Shown here piece after piece: positions 1 through 5,206 of a stretch of DNA of 5,206 nucleotides (position 1 is its first letter; each line of letters begins with the position of its first letter). Below the pieces are notes generated by a model. That model was given only the letters and a program-made list of their open reading frames with translations, ran no database searches and had not been told where the DNA came from. The DNA is from Clostridia bacterium (lineage in GTDB: Bacteria > Bacillota_A > Clostridia > Christensenellales > Borkfalkiaceae), in assembly GCA_003979335.1 (NCBI GenBank), contig RYWC01000060.1, forward strand, positions 1 through 5,206. The letters run 5' to 3'. A program made the translations under genes and the position numbers.

Positions 1-97
1 ATTCTTAACGGACTTCGGTATCTGTTTGCTTTGCGTAACATCCGACATAACTGAAATTTTAAATTTAAAAGAAAAAATTGAAAGGGAGGCAAAACCT
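1..97 (+). other. Region upstream of pyrF, possibly the tail of an upstream gene
   Basis: No gene can be assigned here. The frame of pyrF stays open leftward from its ATG to the edge of the window and reads ...CVTSDITEILNLKEKIERE..., which loosely resembles the end of a PAS/PAC sensor domain running into a coiled coil, but it is too short to trust. A second frame is open from base 1 to a TGA at 52-54, and the third has a TAA at 6-8, so an upstream gene could end at either point. I see no convincing -35/-10 pair and no PyrR-type attenuator. The last 15 bases hold the pyrF ribosome binding site. Confidence 0.3.
84..89 (+). promoter_or_regulatory. Ribosome binding site of pyrF
   Basis: GGGAGG, preceded by AAA, lies 8 nt before the ATG at 98. 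It decides the start: the reading frame is open further upstream and a TTG at 26 could extend it, but only the ATG at 98 has a Shine-Dalgarno sequence at normal distance, and the protein from there aligns with the usual family N-terminus. Confidence 0.85.
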
Positions 98-1012
98 ATG
101 ATTGATAAATTAATTAAAAGAATAATCGAATTGCAGAACCCGACCTGCGTAGGGCTTGACACAAGTTTCGATTATCTGCCCGATGATATGAAAAAGGGCG
201 TAAAGGACTTTGACGGCGCGGCAAAAGCTATTTTAAAGTTCAATAAAGGGATAATAGACAAGGTTTACGATGTGGTTCCGTCCGTAAAAGTACAGATAGC
301 TTATTACGAAATGTACGGCGCAGCAGGCGTAAAAGCTTTTGAAGAAACTGTAAGCTATGCAAAGAAGAAAGGTCTTATAGTGATTGCGGACTGCAAACGC
401 AACGATATAGGGTCTACGGCAGGTTGCTATTCCAAAGCTTACCTTGGCGAAACGGATGTTTGCGGCAACAAAATACGCGCCTTTGAAGCGGATATGCTTA
501 CTGTAAACGGTTACCTCGGCTATGACGGTATCAAACCTTTTGCGGATGATGTGAAAGCGCACGATAAAGGCATTTTTTCGCTTGTAAAAACTTCTAATCC
601 GTCAAGCGGCGAATTTCAGAACTTAAAACTCGAAAACGGTAATTACATTTACGAGCAGATGGGCGACCTTGTTTCGGATTGGGGCAGGGACAGTATTGGC
701 GAATACGGATATTCGGATGTCGGCGCGGTTGTCGGCGCGACACATCCCGAGGAAGCGGAAAGATTGAGGAAGAGACTTCCGCATACGTTTTTCCTTATTC
801 CGGGGTACGGCGCCCAAGGCGGAAGCGCGCAAATGCTTAAAGTCTGTTTTGATAAAAACGGTTTAGGCGGAGTGGTGAACTCTTCAAGAGGAATTATCTG
901 CGCATACAAAGACGCGCGTTATTCGGGGCTTGATTATGCTGAGGCGGCGCGCGCGGCTTGCGTGGATATGCAAAAAGACCTGTCGTCTGTCATCGGTAAA
1001 ATGGGCGTTTGA
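98..1012 (+). CDS. pyrF: Orotidine 5'-phosphate decarboxylase (long, subfamily 2 type)
   Basis: Cytoplasmic enzyme that decarboxylates orotidine 5'-monophosphate to UMP, the last step of de novo pyrimidine synthesis. The 304-residue product has the family signatures in order: VGLD at 18-21, the catalytic block DCKRND at 98-103 (D98, K100, D103) followed by IGSTA, the phosphate-loop region FLIPGYGAQGG at 231-241, and VNSSRGI at 260-266 with the phosphate-binding Arg at 264. At about 300 residues it belongs to the longer subfamily 2 (TIGR02127 type), known from clostridia, mycobacteria and myxobacteria, rather than the roughly 235-residue E. coli/Bacillus type. All catalytic residues I can recognise are present. 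It is followed after 20 bp by pyrK in the same operon. The start was chosen for the strong SD sequence. The frame also runs open to the left window edge, so a fusion to an upstream gene cannot be strictly excluded but is unlikely. Confidence 0.96.
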   Translation: MIDKLIKRIIELQNPTCVGLDTSFDYLPDDMKKGVKDFDGAAKAILKFNKGIIDKVYDVVPSVKVQIAYYEMYGAAGVKAFEETVSYAKKKGLIVIADCKRNDIGSTAGCYSKAYLGETDVCGNKIRAFEADMLTVNGYLGYDGIKPFADDVKAHDKGIFSLVKTSNPSSGEFQNLKLENGNYIYEQMGDLVSDWGRDSIGEYGYSDVGAVVGATHPEEAERLRKRLPHTFFLIPGYGAQGGSAQMLKVCFDKNGLGGVVNSSRGIICAYKDARYSGLDYAEAARAACVDMQKDLSSVIGKMGV

Positions 1013-1022
1013 GCTTTAAGAT

Positions 1023-1028
1023 AAGGAG
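1023..1028 (+). promoter_or_regulatory. Ribosome binding site of pyrK
   Basis: AAGGAG, separated by four T residues from the ATG at 1033. The spacer is a little shorter than usual. It supports ATG 1033 over the in-frame TTG at 1009, which overlaps the pyrF stop codon and would add eight residues unlike the family. Confidence 0.75.
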
Positions 1029-1032
1029 TTTT

Positions 1033-1791
1033 ATGAAAGATTTGCTTTCAACGGTCGTTTCCAACAAAGAAATTGCCGAAAATATTTACTCGATAAGCTT
1101 GCGTATAAACGAAAGCGTCGGCGAAATTCACGGCGGACAGTTCGTCAACCTTGCGACAGGTGATAAATCTCTGCTTTTGCGCCGTCCCTTGGGCGTGTGT
1201 AAAGTGGAAGGCAACGAAATCACGTTGTGTTATCAGATAAAGGGCAGAGGTACCGAAAAATTAAAGCAGACAAAGGTCGGGGACGAGCTGAAAATTCTTC
1301 TGCCTTTGGGCAATTGGTTTGACCTTTCGGCTTATAAATCGGTTGCGGTCATAGGCGGCGGAGTGGGAGTTTTTCCTTTAATTGCGGCTTTAAGGGAAAA
1401 TTACGATAAAGATTTCTATTCCTATATAGGGTTCCGCAATAAAAACGCCGTTTGTCTTTTGGGCGAGTTCAAAATGAGCAAAACCCTTACCGTCACGACT
1501 GATGACGGCAGTTACGGTAAACACGGTAATGCGGTGCAAGCGTTTTTAGAAGATTACGGAAAATTTAATGCGGATGCGATTATAGCATGCGGTCCCCCCG
1601 TAATGCTCCGCGCGCTTAAAGCACAGCTTAGCGAGAGAAAAATAGATATTCCTTGCTTCGTATCCCTGGAAGAAAGAATGGGTTGCGGAATAGGCGCTTG
1701 TCTCGTCTGCGTTTGTAAAACTTCCGACGGAAAGAATGCTCGTGTCTGCAAAGACGGACCCGTATTCGAAATAAACAAAGTTGAATTATAA
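1033..1791 (+). CDS. pyrK: Dihydroorotate dehydrogenase B, electron-transfer (FAD/2Fe-2S) subunit
   Basis: Cytoplasmic partner of PyrD. It takes electrons from PyrD's FMN through a 2Fe-2S cluster to FAD and on to NAD+. The 252-residue protein is of normal length and has the ferredoxin-reductase fold. An N-terminal FAD-binding barrel covers about 1-98, with the flavin motif RRPLG at 50-54 and YQIKGRGT at 67-74. A nucleotide-binding domain follows at about 102-205, with VIGGGVGVFPL at 106-116 and CGPPVM at 186-191. The C-terminal cluster region carries the four expected ligands C218, C223, C226 and C239, in the CGIGACLVC pattern typical of PyrK. An extra Cys at 228 is probably not a ligand. It lies in the pyr operon 20 bp after pyrF and 15 bp before a membrane-protein gene, which separates it from its partner pyrD; in many Firmicutes pyrK and pyrD are adjacent. 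Confidence 0.95.
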   Translation: MKDLLSTVVSNKEIAENIYSISLRINESVGEIHGGQFVNLATGDKSLLLRRPLGVCKVEGNEITLCYQIKGRGTEKLKQTKVGDELKILLPLGNWFDLSAYKSVAVIGGGVGVFPLIAALRENYDKDFYSYIGFRNKNAVCLLGEFKMSKTLTVTTDDGSYGKHGNAVQAFLEDYGKFNADAIIACGPPVMLRALKAQLSERKIDIPCFVSLEERMGCGIGACLVCVCKTSDGKNARVCKDGPVFEINKVEL

Positions 1792-1806
1792 AAGGAGATA
1801 TAAATT

Positions 1807-2400
1807 ATGAATGAAGAAAAAATCGGCAAATACGTCAAAACAATGTATATTATTACATATGGCATTTTTTTGGCAGTCGGCTTAATTTTTACGGTGATAG
1901 GCGTGATAAGCCTTATCGGGGCGCTTGCGGCACTTGACGGCAAAGCGGTTAATTATACTATTTTGTTGGGCGTCTTGCTTATTGTTTTGGGCTTGATTAT
2001 GGTGATAGGCGGAATCTTTTGGCTTATATACTTTATTAAACTGCCTGAAAGCCCCATTATTTTAAAAGACGGAAAACTTACATTTATAAAAGCTGGCGTT
2101 CAGTGTTCGCCTACGGAAGTGGAGAATTTCAACACGAAATCACACGGTTTGGACGGCGCGATTTTCGGTTTCGGAAAAATTCTTTTAACGGTAAGGGGAC
2201 AGCGCATAAAAATTGGTTTTGTAAACAATCCACAAGCCGTTATCAAAAGACTTTACGAATTGAAACTTGAATATTCCGTAAAAGAGAGCATTGCTTCAAA
2301 AAAGACGCAGAATCCTGAAGAATCGGTCGCTAACACGGTATCCGCGCCCGAAGTTTCCGAACAGACAGAAGTGCAGGAAACCAATAAAACGGAAGAATAA
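1807..2400 (+). CDS. Small membrane protein with two TM helices and a PH-like domain, function unknown
   Basis: I do not recognise a named family. The 197-residue protein has a short charged N-terminus and a hydrophobic helix at about 14-41, a brief loop (DGKAVNY), and a second helix at about 50-77. A soluble domain at about 82-153 follows: IILKDGKLTFIKAG, EVENFNTKS, FGFGKILLTVRGQRIKIGFVNNPQAVIKRL. This arrangement of two helices and then short beta strands ending in a 'v.np..v...L' helix resembles bacterial PH (bPH/DUF304-like) domains; that is inference from pattern, not a search. The last 40 residues form a Glu/Thr/Ser-rich, probably disordered tail. The start is clear: AAGGAG at 1792-1797 lies 9 nt before the ATG. 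The gene stands between pyrK and pyrD, its stop codon one base from the pyrD ATG, so it is surely co-transcribed and probably translationally coupled to pyrD. It is not a known UMP-pathway component. Both cytoplasmic termini facing inward would place the PH-like domain beside the soluble enzymes. Confidence 0.85.
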   Translation: MNEEKIGKYVKTMYIITYGIFLAVGLIFTVIGVISLIGALAALDGKAVNYTILLGVLLIVLGLIMVIGGIFWLIYFIKLPESPIILKDGKLTFIKAGVQCSPTEVENFNTKSHGLDGAIFGFGKILLTVRGQRIKIGFVNNPQAVIKRLYELKLEYSVKESIASKKTQNPEESVANTVSAPEVSEQTEVQETNKTEE

Positions 2401-2401
2401 T

Positions 2402-3313
2402 ATGGCTGATTTACAGGTTGATATTTGCGGCGTAAAATTTAAAAATCCCGTTATCGGAGCCAGCGGCACGGTCGGCTTCGGCAGGGAGTTCAACGAACTT
2501 TACGACATCGCTTCGATAGGCGGAATAAGCACAAAAGGAATGACGTTAGAACCCCGTTTAGGGAACCCTGTACCCCGAATAGCTGAGGGGACAAGCGTCA
2601 TTTTAAACGCCGTTGGATTACAGAATCCGGGGGTTGAGCATTTTATAAATTACGACTTGCCGTTTTTAAAAGAGAAAGGCGTTGTTGTAATCGCGAACGT
2701 TGCAGGCAAAACGCTTGAAGACTACGGCTTAATATGTAAAAAGCTTGACGGGCTTGCGGATATGATTGAGCTGAATATTTCCTGCCCCAACGTTAAAGCT
2801 GGCGGCATGGCTTTTGGCATAAAGCCGCAGAGTATTGAAGAAGTTACAAAGGTCTCAAAATCTTCGCTTAAAATCACGCCTTTGATTGTAAAGCTTTCAC
2901 CTAATGTCGAAAGTATACCTGTCAACGCGCAGGCGGCGGAACGCGGCGGCGCGGACTGTATTTCACTTGTCAATACCTTTACGGGTATGGCTGTCGACTT
3001 GGAAAAACGCAGACCTGTAATCGCAAACAATACGGGCGGAGTATCGGGGGCCGGTATAAAACCCATAGCTGTCAGAATGGTTTATGAAGCTTCCCATTCG
3101 GTTAAAATTCCCGTCATCGGTATGGGCGGAATAATGACGGGTGAAGATGCCGTGGAGTTTATGATGGCAGGGGCTAAAGCGGTGCAAGTCGGGACGGCAA
3201 ACTTTGCGGACGTCTATGCAATGCCGAGAATAATAGGCGAATTGAACGCCTGGCTTGACAGACACAACATAGAAAGTGTAAGCGAAATTTGCGGAGTGTT
3301 AAAACTCAATTAA
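2402..3313 (+). CDS. pyrD: Dihydroorotate dehydrogenase B (NAD+), catalytic FMN subunit
   Basis: Oxidises dihydroorotate to orotate on FMN; in class 1B the electrons pass to PyrK and NAD+, with the two proteins forming a cytoplasmic heterotetramer. The 303-residue TIM barrel shows GASGT at 19-23, KGMTLEPRLGNP at 45-56, NAVGLQNPG at 69-77, the active-site segment ELNISCPN at 123-130 with the class 1 catalytic base C128, IVKLSPN at 162-168, the FMN phosphate-binding blocks GGVSGAGIKP (212-221) and GMGGIMTGEDA (240-250), and VGTANF at 263-268. The Cys base and the pyrK gene nearby mark it as class 1B, not the membrane quinone-linked class 2. The reading frame can be extended back to 2291, but that would overlap the preceding gene by 110 bp with basic, unrelated residues. 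The ATG at 2402, one base after the previous stop, matches the family N-terminus. Its SD (GGAAG, 2391-2395) is only moderate, which fits translational coupling. Confidence 0.96.
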   Translation: MADLQVDICGVKFKNPVIGASGTVGFGREFNELYDIASIGGISTKGMTLEPRLGNPVPRIAEGTSVILNAVGLQNPGVEHFINYDLPFLKEKGVVVIANVAGKTLEDYGLICKKLDGLADMIELNISCPNVKAGGMAFGIKPQSIEEVTKVSKSSLKITPLIVKLSPNVESIPVNAQAAERGGADCISLVNTFTGMAVDLEKRRPVIANNTGGVSGAGIKPIAVRMVYEASHSVKIPVIGMGGIMTGEDAVEFMMAGAKAVQVGTANFADVYAMPRIIGELNAWLDRHNIESVSEICGVLKLN

Positions 3314-3326
3314 TACGTTAGTTGCG

Positions 3327-3343
3327 GCATATATGGGGGTCTA
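3327..3343 (+). repeat. 17-nt direct repeat, copy 1
   Basis: GCATATATGGGGGTCTA. It matches copy 2 at 16 of 17 positions (G instead of A at position 9). It begins 14 bases after the pyrD stop codon. The family is not known to me. Confidence 0.7.
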
Positions 3344-3392
3344 CCGTTATAAGACTAATGTTTTAAAAGCGTTAAAAACCCCGTTAAATCAA

Positions 3393-3409
3393 GCATATAT
3401 AGGGGTCTA
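3393..3409 (+). repeat. 17-nt direct repeat, copy 2
   Basis: GCATATATAGGGGTCTA. It starts 66 bases after the start of copy 1 and 67 bases before the pyrE ATG. Both copies also lie near a CTAATG: it begins 12 nt after the end of copy 1 (3355-3360) and overlaps the last three bases of copy 2 (3407-3412). Confidence 0.7.
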
Positions 3410-3448
3410 ATGCAAAAAACACAGAAATATTGCAATTTTATATCTATC

Positions 3449-3453
3449 GGGAG
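3449..3453 (+). promoter_or_regulatory. Ribosome binding site of pyrE
   Basis: GGGAG, 6 nt before the ATG at 3460. It supports that start over the in-frame TTG at 3430, whose ten extra residues would overlie this site. Confidence 0.75.
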
Positions 3454-3459
3454 AAATTT

Positions 3460-4116
3460 ATGACTTATAAACAGCAATTTATTAAATTTATGGTGGATAA
3501 CGGCGTATTGAAATTCGGAGAGTTCACGCTTAAAAGCGGAAGAAAAGCCCCGTATTTTATCAACACAGGCAACTATAAATCTGGTTCGCAACTTTTGAAA
3601 TTGGGCGAATATTACGCCGCGTGCATTGCCGAAAACGGCATTAAAGCGGACACTCTTGTAGGTCCGGCCTATAAAGGCATTCCGCTTGCGGTTGCGGCGG
3701 CTACCGCGCTTTATGCCAACCACGGAGTTGACCTCGATTACTGTTTTGACAGGAAGGAAGTTAAAGACCACGGAGAGGGCGGTCTGTTTGTCGGTAAACA
3801 GCTCTCTGACGGAGAAAGAGTCATTATTGTTGAGGATGTTATGACGTCGGGTAAAGCGTTAAGGGAAATTCTTCCCAAGCTCAAAGCTTCGGCAAACGTG
3901 GAAATTGCAGGTATGGTTATTTCGGTTGACAGAATGGAGCGCGGATTAGAAAGTTCACTTTCCGCTGTTCAGGAAGTATATAAAGAGTTCGGCGTAAAAG
4001 TTTACTCTATCGTAACCATGGCTGACATTATCGAGGCGATTGAACAGGGCGTGATAGAGGGGAAAGAGTATCTCGGCAAAATGAAAGAATACCGTAAAAC
4101 TTACGGCGTATCATAA
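3460..4116 (+). CDS. pyrE: Orotate phosphoribosyltransferase
   Basis: Joins orotate to 5-phosphoribosyl-1-pyrophosphate to make OMP, supplying PyrF's substrate; a cytoplasmic homodimer in this family. The 218-residue protein has normal length and carries LKSGRKAPYF at 24-33 (orotate/PRPP-contacting region), VGPAYKGIPLA at 67-77, the flexible catalytic loop FDRKEVKDHGEGG at 96-108 (R98, K99, K102, H104), and the PRPP-binding motif VIIVEDVMTSGKA at 121-133. Composition and motifs place it with the E. coli-like, roughly 215-residue OPRTs. It is the last gene of the operon: the nearest + strand gene ends 146 nt earlier, and a strong terminator begins 14 nt after its stop codon. The longer upstream gap with its repeats suggests pyrE may have some control of its own, which is inference. 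Confidence 0.96.
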   Translation: MTYKQQFIKFMVDNGVLKFGEFTLKSGRKAPYFINTGNYKSGSQLLKLGEYYAACIAENGIKADTLVGPAYKGIPLAVAAATALYANHGVDLDYCFDRKEVKDHGEGGLFVGKQLSDGERVIIVEDVMTSGKALREILPKLKASANVEIAGMVISVDRMERGLESSLSAVQEVYKEFGVKVYSIVTMADIIEAIEQGVIEGKEYLGKMKEYRKTYGVS

Positions 4117-4130
4117 TAGAATAAATTTAA

Positions 4131-4159
4131 CCCCCGTCGCAACAGGCGACGGGGGTTTT
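4131..4159 (+). terminator. Rho-independent terminator of the pyr operon
   Basis: A perfect 10-bp GC-rich stem, CCCCCGTCGC (4131-4140) with GCGACGGGGG (4146-4155), closes on a 5-nt loop (AACAG) and is followed by TTTT. Two A-T pairs can extend the stem. It lies 14 nt past the pyrE stop and 17 bp before the stop of the convergent deacetylase gene. On the minus strand the stem is followed by TTAAATTT, so it may also end transcription from the right, less efficiently. Confidence 0.95.
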
Positions 4160-4176
4160 AAATAAACAAACTTTTG

Positions 4177-4911
4177 TCAGAAAGCTGCAAAAGTGTAGTT
4201 GAGACTTTTATAATATTTTATTATGTCTTTCAGCGCGGCGGCAGTCGTCAATTTGTCTGTGGTGTCATGCGCAAGCATAACTATGTGCTGTCTGTTTGCC
4301 GGTGTGTTTACTGCCGATTTATACAGCTGTTCGGGGGTTGCTCCGCAAATTTCCGCGTCGCGCGTAGAGGCGTTCCAGTCAACATAACGCATGCCGTGCG
4401 TCGTTACCGCTTTAACTAACGAGGAGTCGACCCAAAAACTTCCGCCGGGGAAACGGTAAAGATTTGTCGGTTTGCCTGTTATCTCTTTAATTAAGGCGTT
4501 GCATTTGTCAATGTCCTTTAAAAGGCTTGACTTGTCGGCATAAATTTCGTCGTATTTGTGCGAGTATGAGTGTACCGCTACGGTGTGACCCTCTTCGAAT
4601 TCGCGCTTTATAAGATATTTTCTCGTTTCCGCGTGTTTTCCTACAATAAAAAATGTGGCTTTTACGCTTTCTTCTTTTAAAACGTCTAAAATTTTTGGGG
4701 TCACTCTGTCGCTTGGACCGTCGTCGAAAGTCAGATAAATCAATTTACCCGTTCCGCTGTCCGCACCCCCTGAAATTGTTTCGGCAGAATTCTCCGTATA
4801 GTTTTCGGCAAACCCAACCGTGCCTTTTCCCATCTTGGGGCTGACGTAAAAAACAATCAGAATCGCGCACATCAAAAGCGCCGCGCAAATTGCGGTAAAA
4901 TTTCTGTTCAT
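4177..4911 (-). CDS. Membrane-anchored polysaccharide deacetylase (NodB domain, CE4)
   Basis: A metal-dependent carbohydrate deacetylase, most likely removing acetyl groups from peptidoglycan or another surface glycan outside the membrane. The substrate cannot be told from sequence. The 244-residue protein has an N-terminal hydrophobic helix at about 5-23, with no lipobox, that should act as an uncleaved anchor or signal peptide. A polar linker to about 55 leads into a complete NodB domain. Its CE4 motifs are TFDDGP at 61-66 (base D63, metal ligand D64), HSYSH at 114-118 (metal ligands H114 and H118), RFPGG at 153-157, DWN at 178-180, and LAHD at 213-216 (H215). The catalytic set appears intact. 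It converges on the pyr operon and shares the intervening terminator, so it is an independent unit. The ATG at 4911 has no recognisable SD sequence and lies just inside a 10-bp inverted repeat; the next Met (14) would destroy the anchor, so M1 is preferred. Similar small deacetylases in Clostridia include sporulation and cell-wall enzymes, but nothing here fixes the role. Confidence 0.93.
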   Translation of the reverse strand: MNRNFTAICAALLMCAILIVFYVSPKMGKGTVGFAENYTENSAETISGGADSGTGKLIYLTFDDGPSDRVTPKILDVLKEESVKATFFIVGKHAETRKYLIKREFEEGHTVAVHSYSHKYDEIYADKSSLLKDIDKCNALIKEITGKPTNLYRFPGGSFWVDSSLVKAVTTHGMRYVDWNASTRDAEICGATPEQLYKSAVNTPANRQHIVMLAHDTTDKLTTAAALKDIIKYYKSLNYTFAAF

Positions 4912-4914
4912 ATC

Positions 4915-4943
4915 ATTAATTTGCGCTAAGTTTGCAAATTAAT
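4915..4943 (-). promoter_or_regulatory. 10-bp perfect inverted repeat at the deacetylase start
   Basis: ATTAATTTGC (4915-4924) and GCAAATTAAT (4934-4943) form perfect 10-bp arms around a 9-nt spacer. One arm covers the stop codon of the upstream gene; the other ends 3 nt before the deacetylase ATG. In RNA the hairpin would occupy the normal ribosome-binding-site position; in DNA it could be an operator. It has no T run in the minus direction, so it is not a typical terminator. Its function is inferred only from position. Confidence 0.5.
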
Positions 4944-5187
4944 ACAGTTTAACGTTTATAATTACGTCTGCAATTGCAATCTGAAGTTTGCGCAAATCTT
5001 TGGAGTAAACATAATCTTCGCGCACTTCGTCGCATATAGCTATAAGCCGCCTTAAATGCTGTGAAAAGCAGTTGTCTTTGTTGGCGTTCAATAAGCCGTT
5101 TAAACCGCTTTTAACGTTTAAAATAACGCTTTTTGCCTGATTTTGACCGTAGGTGCCCGTGTCAATGGCGTTTGCGCATTCGTATGC
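4939..5187 (-). CDS. 3' fragment of an unrecognised gene, truncated at the contig end
   Basis: The C-terminal 82 codons of a protein whose start is missing. The frame is open from the last native base (5187) to a TAA at 4941-4939. What remains is polar and probably alpha-helical: AYECANAIDTGTYGQ, then VKSGLNGLL, HLRRLIAICDEVRED, and DLRKLQIAIADVIINVKLY at the C-terminus. It has no membrane segment and no motif I recognise. It ends 27 bp before the deacetylase start on the same strand, so the two may be co-transcribed. A GTG at 5202-5200 could be read as a start giving MYKRQ at the N-terminus, but those five residues are encoded by adapter sequence and are not real. Codon-like continuity over 82 residues with no stop makes it likely a genuine gene, but function is unknown. 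Confidence 0.6.
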   Translation of the reverse strand, partial: AYECANAIDTGTYGQNQAKSVILNVKSGLNGLLNANKDNCFSQHLRRLIAICDEVREDYVYSKDLRKLQIAIADVIINVKLY

Positions 5188-5206
5188 CTGTCTCTTATAC
5201 ACATCT
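5188..5206. other. Residual Tn5 mosaic-end (transposase library adapter) sequence
   Basis: CTGTCTCTTATACACATCT is identical over all 19 bases to the reverse complement of the hyperactive Tn5 mosaic end (AGATGTGTATAAGAGACAG) used in tagmentation libraries. It sits flush with the window end and stops exactly where the two library adapters would begin to differ, which is the expected signature of untrimmed adapter assembled into a contig end. A natural Tn5-type insertion is very unlikely, since no transposase or second end is present. Confidence 0.95.

Larger units (their letters stand above)
3314..3459 (+). other. pyrD-pyrE intergenic region with paired direct repeats
   Basis: This is the only sizeable gap in the operon (146 nt); the other gaps are 1 to 20 nt. 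It contains no credible coding sequence. It holds two near-identical 17-nt direct repeats (3327-3343 and 3393-3409), four copies of CGTTA (3316, 3345, 3370, 3382), and an ACCCC at 3378-3382 complementary to the GGGGT of either repeat. There is no clear terminator: no GC-rich stem followed by a T run. TATAAG at 3348-3353 and TATATA at 3396-3401 are possible -10 elements but lack a good -35 at standard spacing, so a separate pyrE promoter is possible but unproven. Confidence 0.5.

Noticed and set aside
405..416. ATATAGGGTCTA inside pyrF, similar to the core of the 17-nt repeats
   Set aside because: It lacks one G and encodes the conserved DIGST segment after the catalytic lysine, so protein constraint explains it. 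A similar TATATAGGG in pyrK (1423-1431) is also coding.
2291..2401. N-terminal extension of PyrD by 37 residues
   Set aside because: The residues are basic and low-complexity, lie out of frame within the preceding gene, and do not match the PyrD family, whose N-terminus fits the ATG at 2402.
3327..3409. Possible minimal CRISPR
   Set aside because: There are only two 17-nt copies, too short and with a mismatch, and no cas genes are present.
3314..3459. PyrR-type attenuator or riboswitch before pyrE
   Set aside because: I found no PyrR-binding consensus, no terminator with a T run, and no recognisable riboswitch core.
4174..4419. Open frame on the + strand opposite the deacetylase
   Set aside because: It lies antisense to a gene with complete CE4 motifs, begins in the terminator-flanking region without a ribosome binding site, and has no recognisable domain.
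5188..5206. Natural Tn5-like transposon end
   Set aside because: It is the engineered mosaic end exactly, flush with the contig end, with no transposase; a library adapter is the simpler explanation.

Overview
The window is a fragment of a bacterial chromosome, moderately AT-rich, with strong GGAG-type ribosome binding sites and short intergenic gaps. It carries the NAD-linked, two-subunit (class 1B, PyrD plus PyrK) form of dihydroorotate dehydrogenase and the long (about 300 residue) form of OMP decarboxylase. With a single-pass-anchored NodB-type deacetylase nearby, this points to a Firmicutes/Clostridia-like organism, probably an uncultured gut or environmental lineage known from metagenome assembly. 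That placement is inference from gene types and layout; no 16S or marker gene is present.

Positions 1-4116 on the + strand hold the distal part of a pyrimidine (UMP) biosynthesis operon: pyrF (98-1012), pyrK (1033-1791), a small uncharacterised membrane protein (1807-2400), pyrD (2402-3313) and, after a 146-nt gap, pyrE (3460-4116). PyrD and PyrK together oxidise dihydroorotate to orotate and pass the electrons to NAD+. PyrE attaches ribose-5-phosphate from PRPP to give OMP, and PyrF decarboxylates OMP to UMP. The last three steps of UMP synthesis are therefore all encoded here; the earlier genes (carAB, pyrB, pyrC) are not in view and may lie upstream. The membrane protein has two transmembrane helices and a PH-like domain. 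It sits between the two subunits of one enzyme, one base from pyrD, and is the least expected gene of the operon. The pyrD-pyrE gap contains a near-perfect 17-nt direct repeat whose role I do not recognise.

A strong rho-independent terminator (4131-4159) closes the operon and separates it from convergent minus-strand genes. These are a membrane-anchored polysaccharide deacetylase (4911 down to 4177) and, upstream of it, the 3' end of an unrecognised gene (5187 down to 4939). A perfect 10-bp inverted repeat spans the junction between the two.

The last 19 bases (5188-5206) are exactly the Tn5 mosaic end used in transposon-based sequencing libraries. They are almost certainly residual adapter, so native sequence ends at 5187 and any protein beginning within the last 19 bases is artefactual at its N-terminus. 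I see no mobile element, CRISPR array, tRNA or rRNA. Most of the window is ordinary core metabolism, and I do not see convincing evidence of a wholly new system.
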